A stretch of 60,749 nt of DNA from Pseudomonas citri (GTDB taxonomy: Bacteria > Pseudomonadota > Gammaproteobacteria > Pseudomonadales > Pseudomonadaceae), in contig NZ_JAODAB010000031.1 of the NCBI RefSeq assembly GCF_025336485.1, positions 1 to 60,749 of the forward strand, written 5' to 3'. The position numbers were made by a program, and so were the translations under genes. Of this stretch, positions 53,071 through 60,749 are shown piece after piece (within the stretch, counting starts at the first letter, position 1; every line of letters starts with the position of its first letter). The notes below the pieces were generated by a model, which had not been told where the DNA came from, did not search any database, and saw only the letters and a list, made by a program, of their open reading frames with translations.

Positions 53071-53961
53071 TCAGCGCAACGCGTAATCCAGCACGATGCC
53101 GGCGAAAATCGCCATTCCTGCCCAATGGTTGTGCAGGAACGCCTTGAAGCAGCGCATCCGGTCCTTGCCACGGGTGTACCAGAACTCCCAGGCAAAGCAC
53201 GCGGCAGCGGCCACCAGCCCCAGGTGGAACCAGACGCCCAGCTGGAATTTCGACCCGGCCAGCAGCAGGCAACCCAGGGCCAGGCCCTGCAACGTCAGGA
53301 TGATCACGCGATCGGCGTCGCCGAACAGGATGGCCGTCGACTTCACGCCGATCTTCAGGTCATCGTCGCGGTCGGTCATGGCGTAATAGGTGTCGTAGCC
53401 CACCGTCCACAGCAGGTTGGCGATGTACAGCAACCAGGCAACGGCCGGCAAGTGGCCGGTCTCGGCGGTGAACGCCATCGGCATGCCCCAGGAGAACGCG
53501 GCCCCCAGCACCACTTGCGGGTAATAGGTGTAGCGCTTCATGAACGGGTAGGTGCACGCCAGCGCCAGGCCGCCGAAGGACAGCAGGATTGTCGGCGCAT
53601 TGGTGCACAGCACCAACAGGAAACTCAAAGCCATCAGCACGGCGAAGAACACCAGGGCTTCTTTCGAACTGATCTTGCCACTGGCCAGCGGGCGCTCTGC
53701 GGTGCGCTTGACGTGGCCGTCCACCTTGCGGTCGGCCCAATCATTGATTACGCAGCCACCGGCGCGGGTCAGCGTCACGCCGAGGACGAAAATCACGATG
53801 TTGGCCAGCGACGGCGAGCCGTCACCGGCAATCCACAGCGCCCACAGTGTAGGCCACAGCAGCAGATAAATGCCGATGGGCTTGTCCATGCGGGTCAGTT
53901 GCACGAAGTCCCAGGCCCGTGGGTTAAGGCGATTCAAGGATTTGAGCAATTGCGCGTACAT
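53071..53961 (-). CDS. ubiA: 4-hydroxybenzoate octaprenyltransferase
   Basis: 296 residues from ATG 53961. It attaches the polyprenyl tail to 4-hydroxybenzoate in ubiquinone synthesis and lies in the inner membrane with about eight or nine helices. Both Asp-rich motifs are visible: NDWADRKVDGHVKRT and YDTYYAMTDRDDD. Its start overlaps the ubiC stop by one base (TGATG), so the two steps are coupled. Confidence 0.97.
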   Translation of the reverse strand: MYAQLLKSLNRLNPRAWDFVQLTRMDKPIGIYLLLWPTLWALWIAGDGSPSLANIVIFVLGVTLTRAGGCVINDWADRKVDGHVKRTAERPLASGKISSKEALVFFAVLMALSFLLVLCTNAPTILLSFGGLALACTYPFMKRYTYYPQVVLGAAFSWGMPMAFTAETGHLPAVAWLLYIANLLWTVGYDTYYAMTDRDDDLKIGVKSTAILFGDADRVIILTLQGLALGCLLLAGSKFQLGVWFHLGLVAAAACFAWEFWYTRGKDRMRCFKAFLHNHWAGMAIFAGIVLDYALR

Positions 53962-54533
53962 CAACAGGTCTCCGAATAGGCGCGGGCGACGCTCCACAGC
54001 GACGGCAGGAATATTTCCGCTACCAGCACGCTCAACGCACCCCGGTCGAAGCGCGAACGACGTCCCCACAGCTGGCTGGCGCGTACAGCGGCCGGCAGCC
54101 ATGGCTCGGGGTAATGACAGACCTCGATTGCCCGCCGCTGGAACGCCTGGTCGCAGAACAGCAATTCCCCGAGGGAGCGGCTGCCCAACTGGTCCATGTG
54201 CAAGCCATCGTCCTGCAGCGCGCTACGTGCCGCCACGCTGCGGGCGAACACCCAAGGCTGGTGGTGGCCACTCAGGTACACTTCGCGCACCCAACCTTCG
54301 CTGCCTTCGGCCAGGTCCAGGGCCGCACACTCGTCGGCGCGCAGGGGCTGCCAGCCTTCGAACAATGGCGTCACGTTGAAATGATCGTCCGACAAGTGCG
54401 TCAGCCGTCGGGTCAGGGAGCCTTCGTCGAACAGCCAGTCGAGTACACAGGCGTCGGGGCGAGGCGACAGCAGGTGCTGTGGTCGCCACTGGAGTGTAGG
54501 AAATATCGAATTTGTATGCGGCACAGCGGTCAT
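53961..54533 (-). CDS. ubiC: Chorismate pyruvate-lyase
   Basis: 190 residues from ATG 54533. It removes pyruvate from chorismate to give 4-hydroxybenzoate, the substrate of UbiA. Family features include WLFDEGSLTRRL near the N terminus and VREVYLSGHHQPWVFARSV, with a conserved Glu and Arg pair. The longer in-frame reading upstream has no start signal. The neighbour upstream and divergent is rubredoxin. Confidence 0.94.
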   Translation of the reverse strand: MTAVPHTNSIFPTLQWRPQHLLSPRPDACVLDWLFDEGSLTRRLTHLSDDHFNVTPLFEGWQPLRADECAALDLAEGSEGWVREVYLSGHHQPWVFARSVAARSALQDDGLHMDQLGSRSLGELLFCDQAFQRRAIEVCHYPEPWLPAAVRASQLWGRRSRFDRGALSVLVAEIFLPSLWSVARAYSETC

Positions 54534-54688
54534 GGTTGGCAGCAAATGAGGCCCCGAGCTTAACATGTCGCCCGGTGATTTGACTGGCTTGCGATCTTGC
54601 TTGCATCGGCGGCGGCCGACCAGTACAAAACGCCCAACGCTGCCGGCCGATCTGCCGGCAACGGCCCGATACCCTGAGGAAGTCCTGA

Positions 54689-54856
54689 ATGAAGAAGTGG
54701 CAATGTATCGTCTGCGGCTTGATCTACAACGAAGCTGACGGCTGGCCCGACGATGGCATCGCACCCGGCACGCGCTGGGAAGATGTACCGGAAGACTGGC
54801 TGTGCCCCGATTGTGGCGTCGGCAAAAGCGATTTCGAAATGATCGAGATCAACTGA
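54689..54856 (+). CDS. rubA: Rubredoxin
   Basis: A 55-residue protein. Two cysteine pairs, CIVCG and CPDCG, hold the single iron; the core GWPDDGIAPGTRWEDVPEDW is typical of the family. The AGGA ribosome binding site precedes ATG 54689. It passes electrons from the rubredoxin reductase encoded 23 bases downstream to oxygen-related or alkane-oxidising partners. P. aeruginosa has two tandem rubredoxins at this place; here only one is seen. Confidence 0.95.
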   Translation: MKKWQCIVCGLIYNEADGWPDDGIAPGTRWEDVPEDWLCPDCGVGKSDFEMIEIN

Positions 54857-54879
54857 TCATTCCCAGCATGGAGAGCAAC

Positions 54880-56028
54880 ATGAGCGCACCTGTCGTTATC
54901 GTCGGTACCGGGTTGGCCGGCTACAACCTGGCCCGGGAGTTTCGCAAGCTCGACAGCGAAACCCCGCTGCTGCTGATCACGGCGGATGACGGCCGCTCCT
55001 ATTCCAAGCCGATGCTCTCCACCGGCTTTGGCAAGAACAAGGACGCCGACGGTCTGAGCATGGCCGAACCGGGAGCCATGGCCGAGCAACTGAAAGCGGA
55101 AATACGCACCCACACCCGCATCAGCGGCATCGACCCAGGGCACAAGCGGCTGTGGATCGGCGAAGAGGCGGTGGCCTACCGCGACCTGATCCTGGCCTGG
55201 GGCGCCGAAACCGTGCGGGTGCCGGTGCAAGGCGATGCCGCGGAGCTGATTTTCCCGATCAACGACCTGGAAGATTACGCGCGCTTTCGCGCTGCGGCCG
55301 TCGGCAAGCGCCGGGTGCTGCTGCTCGGCGCCGGCCTGATCGGCTGCGAGTTCGCCAACGACCTGAGCCTGGGTGGCTACGAAGTGCAACTGGTGGCGCC
55401 GTGCGAGCAAGTCATGCCGACGCTGCTGCACCCGGCGGCGGCCGCTGCGGTGCAGGCCGGGCTGGAAAGCCTTGGCGCGCGTTTCCACTTGGGCCCTGTG
55501 CTCAACCGCTTGCAGAAAGTGCCTTCCGGATTGGAAGCCCATCTGTCCGACGGCCAGGTGATTGCCTGCGACCTGGTGGTCTCGGCCATCGGCCTGCGCC
55601 CTCGGATCGACCTGGCGGCAGCGGCCGGCCTGGTGGTCAATCGCGGCGTGGTGGTCGATCGTCACTTGAAGACGTCCCACGCCAATATCTACGCCCTGGG
55701 CGACTGCGCCGAGGTCGACGGCCTGAACCTGCTGTACGTGATGCCGCTGATGAGCTGCGCCCGCGCCCTGGCTCAGACCCTGGCCGGCAACCCGACGGCG
55801 GTCAGCTACGGTGCCATGCCGATTACCGTCAAAACCCCGGTCTGTCCGTTGGTGGTGTCGCCGCCACCACGGGGTCGCGAAGGTGTGTGGAGCGTCGAGG
55901 GGCAGGGTGGCGACATCAAGGCCCTGTGCCGCGATGCCCAAGGACACCTGTTGGGCTATGCGCTGACCGGTACGGCGGTGATGGAAAAACTGGCGCTGAA
56001 CAAGGAACTTCCAGCCCTGCTGGCGTAA
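54880..56028 (+). CDS. Rubredoxin-NAD(+) reductase
   Basis: 382 residues from ATG 54880, with GGAGA just upstream. The FAD-binding GTGLAGYNLAREF near the N terminus and the NAD-binding LLGAGLIGCEFAND near residue 150 are the two Rossmann motifs. The GDCAEV sequence near residue 280 contacts FAD. It reduces rubredoxin with NADH. The close spacing to rubA fits a two-gene operon. Some relatives are named alkT or rubB; I leave the symbol blank because this is judged by eye. Confidence 0.93.
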   Translation: MSAPVVIVGTGLAGYNLAREFRKLDSETPLLLITADDGRSYSKPMLSTGFGKNKDADGLSMAEPGAMAEQLKAEIRTHTRISGIDPGHKRLWIGEEAVAYRDLILAWGAETVRVPVQGDAAELIFPINDLEDYARFRAAAVGKRRVLLLGAGLIGCEFANDLSLGGYEVQLVAPCEQVMPTLLHPAAAAAVQAGLESLGARFHLGPVLNRLQKVPSGLEAHLSDGQVIACDLVVSAIGLRPRIDLAAAAGLVVNRGVVVDRHLKTSHANIYALGDCAEVDGLNLLYVMPLMSCARALAQTLAGNPTAVSYGAMPITVKTPVCPLVVSPPPRGREGVWSVEGQGGDIKALCRDAQGHLLGYALTGTAVMEKLALNKELPALLA

Positions 56029-56127
56029 ATACTGGTCGTTCTGTCGCAAAAACCCTACTTTTGGTCCCACAAAGGTCGCCCTGACACTGGCGCGGTTTAC
56101 GGCACCGTGCCATCCTCACTCCCGTCT

Positions 56128-56149
56128 GCCGCAGAGTAGAGCCTGCGGC
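56128..56149 (+). promoter_or_regulatory. Hairpin in the HU gene leader
   Basis: GCCGCAG (56128-56134) pairs with CTGCGGC (56143-56149); a second imperfect stem, GGGTGTTC with GAACAGCCC, follows near 56157-56180. Both lie in the 190-base gap between the reductase and HU genes. A role in the HU leader is possible but unproven. Confidence 0.35.
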
Positions 56150-56217
56150 GCCTTAGGGGTGTTCCGAAGAGAACAGCCCTGACATAAAAACAAAAAACCG
56201 TCAAAGGGGCTTCATTC

Positions 56218-56493
56218 ATGCGTAAACCAGAACTCGCCGCCGCCATCGCGGAAAAAGCAGACCTCACCAAAGAACAAGCCAACCGCGTGCTCAACGCCAT
56301 CCTCGAAGAAATCACCGGCGCCCTGCACCGCAAGGACAGCGTCACCCTGGTGGGCTTCGGCACTTTCTTGCAACGTCATCGCGGCGCACGCACTGGCAAG
56401 AACCCGCAGACCGGTGAGCCGGTAAAGATCAAGGCCAGCAACACCGTTGCGTTCAAGCCAGGCAAGAACCTGAAGGACTGCGTCAACCCATAA
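56218..56493 (+). CDS. HU family DNA-binding protein
   Basis: 91 residues, the length of HU/IHF subunits. The opening RKPELAAAIAEKADLTKEQA and the beta-arm GFGTFLQRHRGARTGKNPQTGEP region are typical HU, including the conserved RTGKNPQTGE tip, which bends and coats DNA. It is likely a paralogue of the main HU genes. A perfect stem with a T-run follows at 56538-56571. The convergent gene is the lipoprotein peptidase. Confidence 0.95.
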   Translation: MRKPELAAAIAEKADLTKEQANRVLNAILEEITGALHRKDSVTLVGFGTFLQRHRGARTGKNPQTGEPVKIKASNTVAFKPGKNLKDCVNP

Positions 56494-56537
56494 TTGCTGC
56501 GAGTACCTCGGCCAGAGGGAAGCAAAACGGCAATCAA

Positions 56538-56571
56538 AAGGGCATATCGATGGATCGATATGCCCTTTTTT
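56538..56571. terminator. Two-way terminator after the HU gene
   Basis: AAGGGCATATCGAT (56538-56551) pairs perfectly with ATCGATATGCCCTT (56554-56567), followed by TTTT on the plus strand; an A-run on the left gives a T-run on the other strand. It ends HU transcription and may also end the converging peptidase transcript. Confidence 0.9.
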
Positions 56572-56579
56572 GTTGGTCA

Positions 56580-56605
56580 TTGTGGCGCGAGCTTGCCCGC
56601 GATGG
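56580..56605. repeat. REP-type sequence
   Basis: TTGTGGCGCGAGCTTGCCCGCGATGG is a REP half-element just after the HU terminator, at the convergent junction with the peptidase gene. Confidence 0.6.
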
Positions 56606-56612
56606 CGCCCAT

Positions 56613-57704
56613 TCAATTTGCAGAAGCCTTAGGTTCTGTTAGCGCCTTCAACGCCACCACACGCTCATCGGCCGGCAATTTGCCAAGGGTTTGCACCGCC
56701 GCATAGAACCTGACCCAGTCATCGCCCTCGCGCTTGTACAGCGCCGCAAACGCCGGCACCCATTGGTCATACAAGCCGAACGGCAATAACCGCGCATTGT
56801 TCAATGGTGCGTAGACCCAGGCGTCGTAGCGTTTGTCGCCCGCCCACTGGGTATCACGCAGGTGCGCGTAATCGGCACGCAGGCGTTCGAATGCCTGGGC
56901 CTTGCGCTGGCGCATTTGCGCCGCAGGCAGGGGTTGGGCGTAGAGCTTTTCAAGGCGCTGGCGGGTATCGAGGATCAGTTGGATGAACTGCTCGCGCTGG
57001 CGCACTAGCTGACCGTTATCCGGCGTCAGGCCGCGACTGGCGCGCCATTGGCGAGTGCCCTCCTGTTCGACGAAGGTGGCGAAAGACTCGTTGAATGAGG
57101 TGTCGTCTTTCAGATAGAAGCGCTGGTGCGCCAGTTCATGGAATATCAGTGTCGCCAGGCGTTCATCGCCCCAATGCATCATCGAACTGAGGATCGGGTC
57201 GTCGAACCAGCCCAATGTCGAATAAGCCTCTACGCCGCCAATCGACACATCCATGCCTTGCAAACGCTGCAACGCTGCCTCGCCACGGGCGGCACCCTGG
57301 CTGTAGTAGCCGCGATACGCCACGCAACCGGCAATCGGAAAACAGTGGTTGTTCGCTGCCAGGGAAAACTCTGGCGTGGCGAAGACATTCCAGACCACGA
57401 ACGGTCGACCGATGTCTGCGTACAGGCGATAGCTCTGGTTGTCGGGCAAGTGCAGGTGCGAACTGGCGAACGCCCGTGCTTCGCGGGCCTGGGTCAGGTG
57501 CGCGCGCAGTTGGGGATCGCGAGCCGGGTCGGCGATGACCCGGTCGATCGGCTCGCGGGCCTGCAACAACTTCAACTGGCCGCCGACGAGTTGGCGGTAA
57601 TAGCCGACGCTGGAGCAACCGTTCAGTAACAAAAGCAGCAGGGCTGGAAACAAAATCCGGAAAGCACGGTCGAGTAACCGATGGCTTGATTGCGGCCTGA
57701 TCAA
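56613..57704 (-). CDS. Predicted lipoprotein aminopeptidase (HExxH)
   Basis: 363 residues from a TTG at 57704, with AGGGTGAT upstream; no ATG is available before the signal. A lipoprotein signal ends at Cys30 (LLLLLLNGC). The metal site HELAH lies near residue 195, followed by a Glu in SFNESFATFVEQEG, a gluzincin arrangement, as in the proteins annotated as aminopeptidase (COG4324). It should be bound to the inner leaflet of the outer membrane and act on peptides in the periplasm. Substrate unknown. Confidence 0.87.
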   Translation of the reverse strand: MIRPQSSHRLLDRAFRILFPALLLLLLNGCSSVGYYRQLVGGQLKLLQAREPIDRVIADPARDPQLRAHLTQAREARAFASSHLHLPDNQSYRLYADIGRPFVVWNVFATPEFSLAANNHCFPIAGCVAYRGYYSQGAARGEAALQRLQGMDVSIGGVEAYSTLGWFDDPILSSMMHWGDERLATLIFHELAHQRFYLKDDTSFNESFATFVEQEGTRQWRASRGLTPDNGQLVRQREQFIQLILDTRQRLEKLYAQPLPAAQMRQRKAQAFERLRADYAHLRDTQWAGDKRYDAWVYAPLNNARLLPFGLYDQWVPAFAALYKREGDDWVRFYAAVQTLGKLPADERVVALKALTEPKASAN

Positions 57705-57762
57705 TTGGAATCACCCTGGGAAGTCTGCCCACAAGACTATCTCGCCTGCCCGGAGCTTCGCT

Positions 57763-58176
57763 ATGCGCGTATTGATGCTGACGAGTGGCCTGTTGCTGCT
57801 GACTGGTTGTGCCGGTTTGCCTGACCCTGACCCCTCCCAGGCCTGGATCGACCTGGGAAACCGCCAGGACACCGCGTTGCAAGCGCTGGAGGTCGATGCC
57901 AAGACCTCTGTCGACCATCGTTACTTCCAAGTGCAACCCGGCAGCCACGAGTTGACGGTGCGTTATCAATTTGCCGTGGAGCCCGGCAACATTGGCCCGA
58001 ATGCCGAGCCGTTGTGGCGTGATTGCCGGTTGAATGTGAAATTCAAGGACTTCAACGCCGGTCAGCGTTACCAGTTGCAGGCCGGCAGTATCGGTTTCCG
58101 ACCATGGGCCAAGCTGTACGACCAGCAACGCAAAGTGGTGGGCCAAGGAATGCCGGCGGGCTGCCAGCAGAGCTGA
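57763..58176 (+). CDS. Small lipoprotein, first of a tandem pair
   Basis: 137 residues. The lipobox LTGC gives a lipidated Cys16. The mature part contains blocks shared with the next gene: PSQAWIDL, YFQVQPGSHELTVRYQF, FNAGQRYQLQAGSIGF and the end PAGCQQ. This suggests a beta-rich fold ending in a Cys. Function unknown. The gene is divergent from the peptidase gene, and the paralogue starts 40 bases downstream. Confidence 0.87.
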   Translation: MRVLMLTSGLLLLTGCAGLPDPDPSQAWIDLGNRQDTALQALEVDAKTSVDHRYFQVQPGSHELTVRYQFAVEPGNIGPNAEPLWRDCRLNVKFKDFNAGQRYQLQAGSIGFRPWAKLYDQQRKVVGQGMPAGCQQS

Positions 58177-58215
58177 TCGGCGCTATGCTCAGTAGCTGAT
58201 GCCGGGAGTTTCGCC

Positions 58216-58638
58216 ATGGATTTTCGTGTTCTATTACCGATCTTGCTCTGTGTGAGCGGCTGCGCAACGAGCCCGCTCCCCCCAGTGGATGCGAACAAGG
58301 CGTGGATCGACTTCGCCACTCCGGCACCGGGCGGCAAGGTGTTGATGGCTGAACGCCTGGACGGTCGGCGCGTCGCGGACGGGCGGTTCTTCCAGGTTGC
58401 ACCGGGCAGTCATGAACTGGAGGTGCGTTTCGATTTCGAAGTGTACAGCGGCGGTGGGTTGGGTATGCAGGCCGAGCCGCAAGAGCGGCTGTGCTACCTG
58501 ATCGTGCGCTACGACCATTTCGAAGCAGGCCAGCGTTATCGCCTGGAGGCGCGCAGCCTGGCGTTCAGTCCCAGCGCGCGGCTCTACAACGCCAAGCGAG
58601 AGATCGTTGCCGAGGACCGGCAGGCCAACTGTCTCTAG
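58216..58638 (+). CDS. Small lipoprotein, second of a tandem pair
   Basis: 140 residues. Lipobox VSGC with Cys16. Blocks matching the upstream gene include NKAWIDF, FFQVAPGSHELEVRFDF, FEAGQRYRLEARSLAF and a final QANCL. Roughly a third of positions agree by eye, so this is an old duplication. The stop codon overlaps that of the convergent DUF1161 gene (shared CTAG). Function unknown. Confidence 0.87.
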   Translation: MDFRVLLPILLCVSGCATSPLPPVDANKAWIDFATPAPGGKVLMAERLDGRRVADGRFFQVAPGSHELEVRFDFEVYSGGGLGMQAEPQERLCYLIVRYDHFEAGQRYRLEARSLAFSPSARLYNAKREIVAEDRQANCL

Positions 58639-58868
58639 CGATCATTCTTCTGATAGATGATCTTGCGGGTCCCGTTGTCGCAGCTCCCCACCACCATGTT
58701 CTGATCGTGGACTTCGTCGTTGGTGACAATCTCCAGGGTATAGGACGACACACCCTGGGCCTGGATCTTGGCTTCGATCTCGGCCTTGAGTTCTTCACAC
58801 GGCTTGGGGGCCGCGAGGGTTGTTGTAGCGAATGTGCAGCCAATGACCACCAGGGCAAATCGTTTCAT
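58635..58868 (-). CDS. DUF1161 family periplasmic protein
   Basis: 77 residues from ATG 58868. A signal peptide ends near residue 19 (TTLA). The mature protein has the DUF1161 signature: PCEELKAEIEAKIQAQGV followed by YTLEIV and a second Cys in VVGSCDNGTRKIIYQ, so one disulfide is likely. Function unknown. Its stop shares bases with that of the preceding rightward lipoprotein gene (CTAG). A longer in-frame reading up to 58985 would run through a terminator and is rejected. Confidence 0.9.
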   Translation of the reverse strand: MKRFALVVIGCTFATTTLAAPKPCEELKAEIEAKIQAQGVSSYTLEIVTNDEVHDQNMVVGSCDNGTRKIIYQKNDR

Positions 58869-58946
58869 GCTCGACTTCCTCAATGCAGAAACCACAGACC
58901 TGCATTCGATCACAATTGCCCACGGGTAAACAGATCGCTCGTATTC

Positions 58947-58982
58947 AAAAGACCACAGCCCGCGCCGGGACTGTGGTCTTTT
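58947..58982. terminator. Two-way terminator
   Basis: AAAAGACCACAG (58947-58958) pairs perfectly with CTGTGGTCTTTT (58971-58982). It ends the leftward OsmC-like gene and stops any transcription from the other side. Confidence 0.9.
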
Positions 58983-58989
58983 CAATTCA

Positions 58990-59421
58990 TCAGCCCAGCA
59001 ACGTCGCGTCCAGGGTGATCCTGGCGTTGAGCACCTTTGATACCGGGCACCCTTGCTTGGCCTTGTCGCTCAGTTCCCGGAATTGCTCTTGGCTGGCACC
59101 GGGAATCTTCGCCTTGAGAATCAGCTTCACTGCCGTGATGGCGAAGCCGCCCTCGACCTGGTCCAAGGTCACTTCGGCCTGGGTGTCGATACTGTCGGCC
59201 TTGAGCCCGGCGTCGCCCAGGATCGTCGAAAACGCCATGGAAAAGCAGCCCGCATGGGCCGCGCCGATCAGTTCTTCCGGGTTGGTGCCCCGGCCCCCTT
59301 CAAAACGGGCCTTGAAACCATAGGGCGCTTCGCGCAACACGCCGGTTTCCGTGGAGATGGAGCCGATACCCGTCTTCAGGTCACCTTCCCAGTGAGCCGA
59401 TGCTTTCTTAACGATAGCCAT
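58990..59421 (-). CDS. OsmC-type peroxiredoxin-like protein
   Basis: 143 residues from ATG 59421. The reactive cysteines are in HAGCFSMAF and QGCPVSKVL, the OsmC pattern that reduces organic hydroperoxides. The opening VKKASAHWEGDL is typical of the OsmC branch. The ribosome binding site (GAGGAGACAG) is strong. A terminator follows. The symbol osmC is likely but OsmC and Ohr are hard to separate without alignment. Confidence 0.92.
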   Translation of the reverse strand: MAIVKKASAHWEGDLKTGIGSISTETGVLREAPYGFKARFEGGRGTNPEELIGAAHAGCFSMAFSTILGDAGLKADSIDTQAEVTLDQVEGGFAITAVKLILKAKIPGASQEQFRELSDKAKQGCPVSKVLNARITLDATLLG

Positions 59422-59660
59422 GTCTGTCTCCTCAAGATCCGGCGCGAGGTTTCGCGCCAAGGTGTTTTCGTTGCTTGGGGTTGTGAGGATAGACGAGTCG
59501 AGAAAGTTCACCCTTGTCGATTAGTCGACCAATTTAGTAGGAAATTTCGTTGCTGCTATTGAAACTCGGGTATATGCCCACATTGCAGGGTACACACCCC
59601 TAGAAACGGTCGGCCTTTGCCTGCGGGAAAAGCCCGGAACGCCGTTGGAGATCCTGGCCC

Positions 59661-60665
59661 ATGAAACAGCTGTCCGAAGTGAAGTTCTCAACCCTCGACC
59701 TGGTGCCCGTGCGCGCAGACGGCAACGCCGCACGCTCCTTGCGCAATTCCCTGGACCTGGCGCAGCACGTGGAAAAATTTGGCTACACCCGCTTCTGGGT
59801 GGCCGAGCACCACAACATGGATGGCATCGCCAGCTCCGCGACGGCGGTGCTGCTGAGCTATCTGGCGGGGGGCACTTCGAGCATTCGCGTCGGCTCCGGC
59901 GGGGTGATGTTGCCCAACCATGCGCCGTTGGTCATCGCCGAACAGTTTGGTACGTTGGAAAGCCTCTTTCCGGGGCGGATCGACCTGGGGCTGGGGCGTG
60001 CGCCCGGTTCCGACCAGATGACCGCTCGCGCCCTGCGTCGTGAGCGTTCCGGCAGCGCCGACGATTTCCCCGAGGACGTGGCCGAACTGATGCGCTACCT
60101 CGGTCCACGCACGCCGGATCAACGCATCATCGCCATGCCCGGCACCGGGACCCAGGTGCCGGTGTGGTTGTTGGGATCGAGCCTGTTCAGCGCGCAATTG
60201 GCCGGTGAACGCGGTTTGCCCTACGCGTTTGCCTCCCATTTCGCACCGCGCTACATGCATGAAGCCATTCGCGTCTACCGCAACCATTTCAAGCCATCGG
60301 CGGTGCTCGAAAAGCCCTACGTGATGCTCGGTGTACCGCTGGTGGCCGCAGACACGGACGAGCAGGCCGATTACCTGGCGACCTCGGTCTATCAACGGAT
60401 CCTGGCGTTGATGCGCGGCCAGAGCCTGGTGCAGCGTCCGCCGGTCGAAACCATGAACGGTCTGTGGCTGCCCTATGAAAAAGAAGCGGTGGGCGATTTC
60501 CTCGGCCTGGCCATGGTCGGTGGCCCGCAGAAAAATCGCGCCAAGCTGCAGGTGCTGATCGAGCAGACCCAGGCCGATGAGCTGATTTTCACCAGCGACC
60601 TGTACGAACATGCCGATCGCCTGCACTCCTATGAGTTACTGGCGCAGGTCATGAAAGAAGGTTGA
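59661..60665 (+). CDS. LLM class flavin-dependent oxidoreductase (YhbW/MsnO8-like)
   Basis: 334 residues of the bacterial luciferase-like family. Typical segments are TRFWVAEHHNMDGIASSATAV, the glycine-rich RVGSGGVMLPNHAPL and GRIDLGLGRAPGSD. Such proteins bind FMN and act as monooxygenases; the exact substrate is unknown. It is divergent from the osmC-like gene. The last 84 bases of the window after its stop hold no gene that I can see. Confidence 0.92.
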   Translation: MKQLSEVKFSTLDLVPVRADGNAARSLRNSLDLAQHVEKFGYTRFWVAEHHNMDGIASSATAVLLSYLAGGTSSIRVGSGGVMLPNHAPLVIAEQFGTLESLFPGRIDLGLGRAPGSDQMTARALRRERSGSADDFPEDVAELMRYLGPRTPDQRIIAMPGTGTQVPVWLLGSSLFSAQLAGERGLPYAFASHFAPRYMHEAIRVYRNHFKPSAVLEKPYVMLGVPLVAADTDEQADYLATSVYQRILALMRGQSLVQRPPVETMNGLWLPYEKEAVGDFLGLAMVGGPQKNRAKLQVLIEQTQADELIFTSDLYEHADRLHSYELLAQVMKEG

Positions 60666-60749
60666 ATCACAGCCATGAAAATCTATGGTCACCCCCATTT
60701 TTGCAATACTGATTAACGGGTGGTGTGGTTGGCTTGCTTAAATCTATCC

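Overview
The window is chromosomal DNA from a Pseudomonas of the P. fluorescens group. GC content is high with G/C-rich third positions, the REP elements are of Pseudomonas type, and most gene blocks follow the order known from Pseudomonas chromosomes (aa3 cytochrome oxidase cluster, PA0069-type radical SAM gene, prlC-yheV, purEK, pst-phoU-phoBR, ubiCA, rubredoxin and its reductase). I see no tRNA, rRNA, CRISPR array, integrase or intact transposase. All family assignments come from reading the translated sequence; no database was searched.

Layout. (1) 1-6.7 kb is an accessory stretch: the 3' end of an unknown gene, a small membrane protein, a DUF1963 (YwqG-like) protein, an unknown helical protein, a lipoprotein gene bracketed by two related palindromes, a lone AT-rich gene for a putative nuclease-NTPase (best candidate for an undescribed defence system), and a DUF6124 gene behind a long, apparently structured leader. 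(2) 6.8-15.3 kb is the aa3-type cytochrome c oxidase operon: coxB, ctaD, ctaG, ctaE (subunits II, I, assembly factor, subunit III), then SURF1, a small membrane protein, ctaA, ctaB and sco, with one small gene reading the other way. (3) 15.6-18.9 kb has a conserved unknown protein, a SulP anion transporter and a beta carbonic anhydrase. (4) 19.1-26.8 kb has a radical SAM gene under a near-perfect LexA box, a predicted periplasmic phosphatase, two M3 oligopeptidases around a YheV zinc-ribbon gene, a gamma carbonic anhydrase-like protein and a HAD phosphatase. (5) 26.8-33.6 kb concerns amino acids: AraC regulator, L-asparaginase, AGCS alanine/glycine symporter, aspartase, and a divergent LysR regulator. 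(6) 33.7-39.4 kb has purE-purK behind a likely attenuator, a GlsB-type membrane protein, a DUF3299 protein, an aldose-1-epimerase family mutarotase, an acyl-CoA thioesterase and an MFS symporter. (7) 39.5-53 kb is the phosphate system pstS-pstC-pstA-pstB-phoU, a response regulator, an M23 peptidase, a CNNM/CorC protein, phoR-phoB and a secreted repeat protein, with several Pho boxes. (8) 53-60.7 kb has ubiC-ubiA, rubredoxin and rubredoxin reductase, an HU protein, a lipoprotein peptidase, two tandem paralogous lipoproteins, a DUF1161 protein, an OsmC-like protein and an LLM flavin oxidoreductase.

How the parts work together. The cox cluster encodes oxidase subunits together with heme A synthesis (CtaB then CtaA) and copper insertion (CtaG, Sco). 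The pst-pho block is a full phosphate uptake and sensing circuit: PhoB boxes precede pstS, pstC and phoB, and one intergenic repeat element sits in the same transcript-relative orientation before pstB, phoU and phoR. Asparaginase makes aspartate, aspartase deaminates it to fumarate, and the symporter brings in small amino acids.
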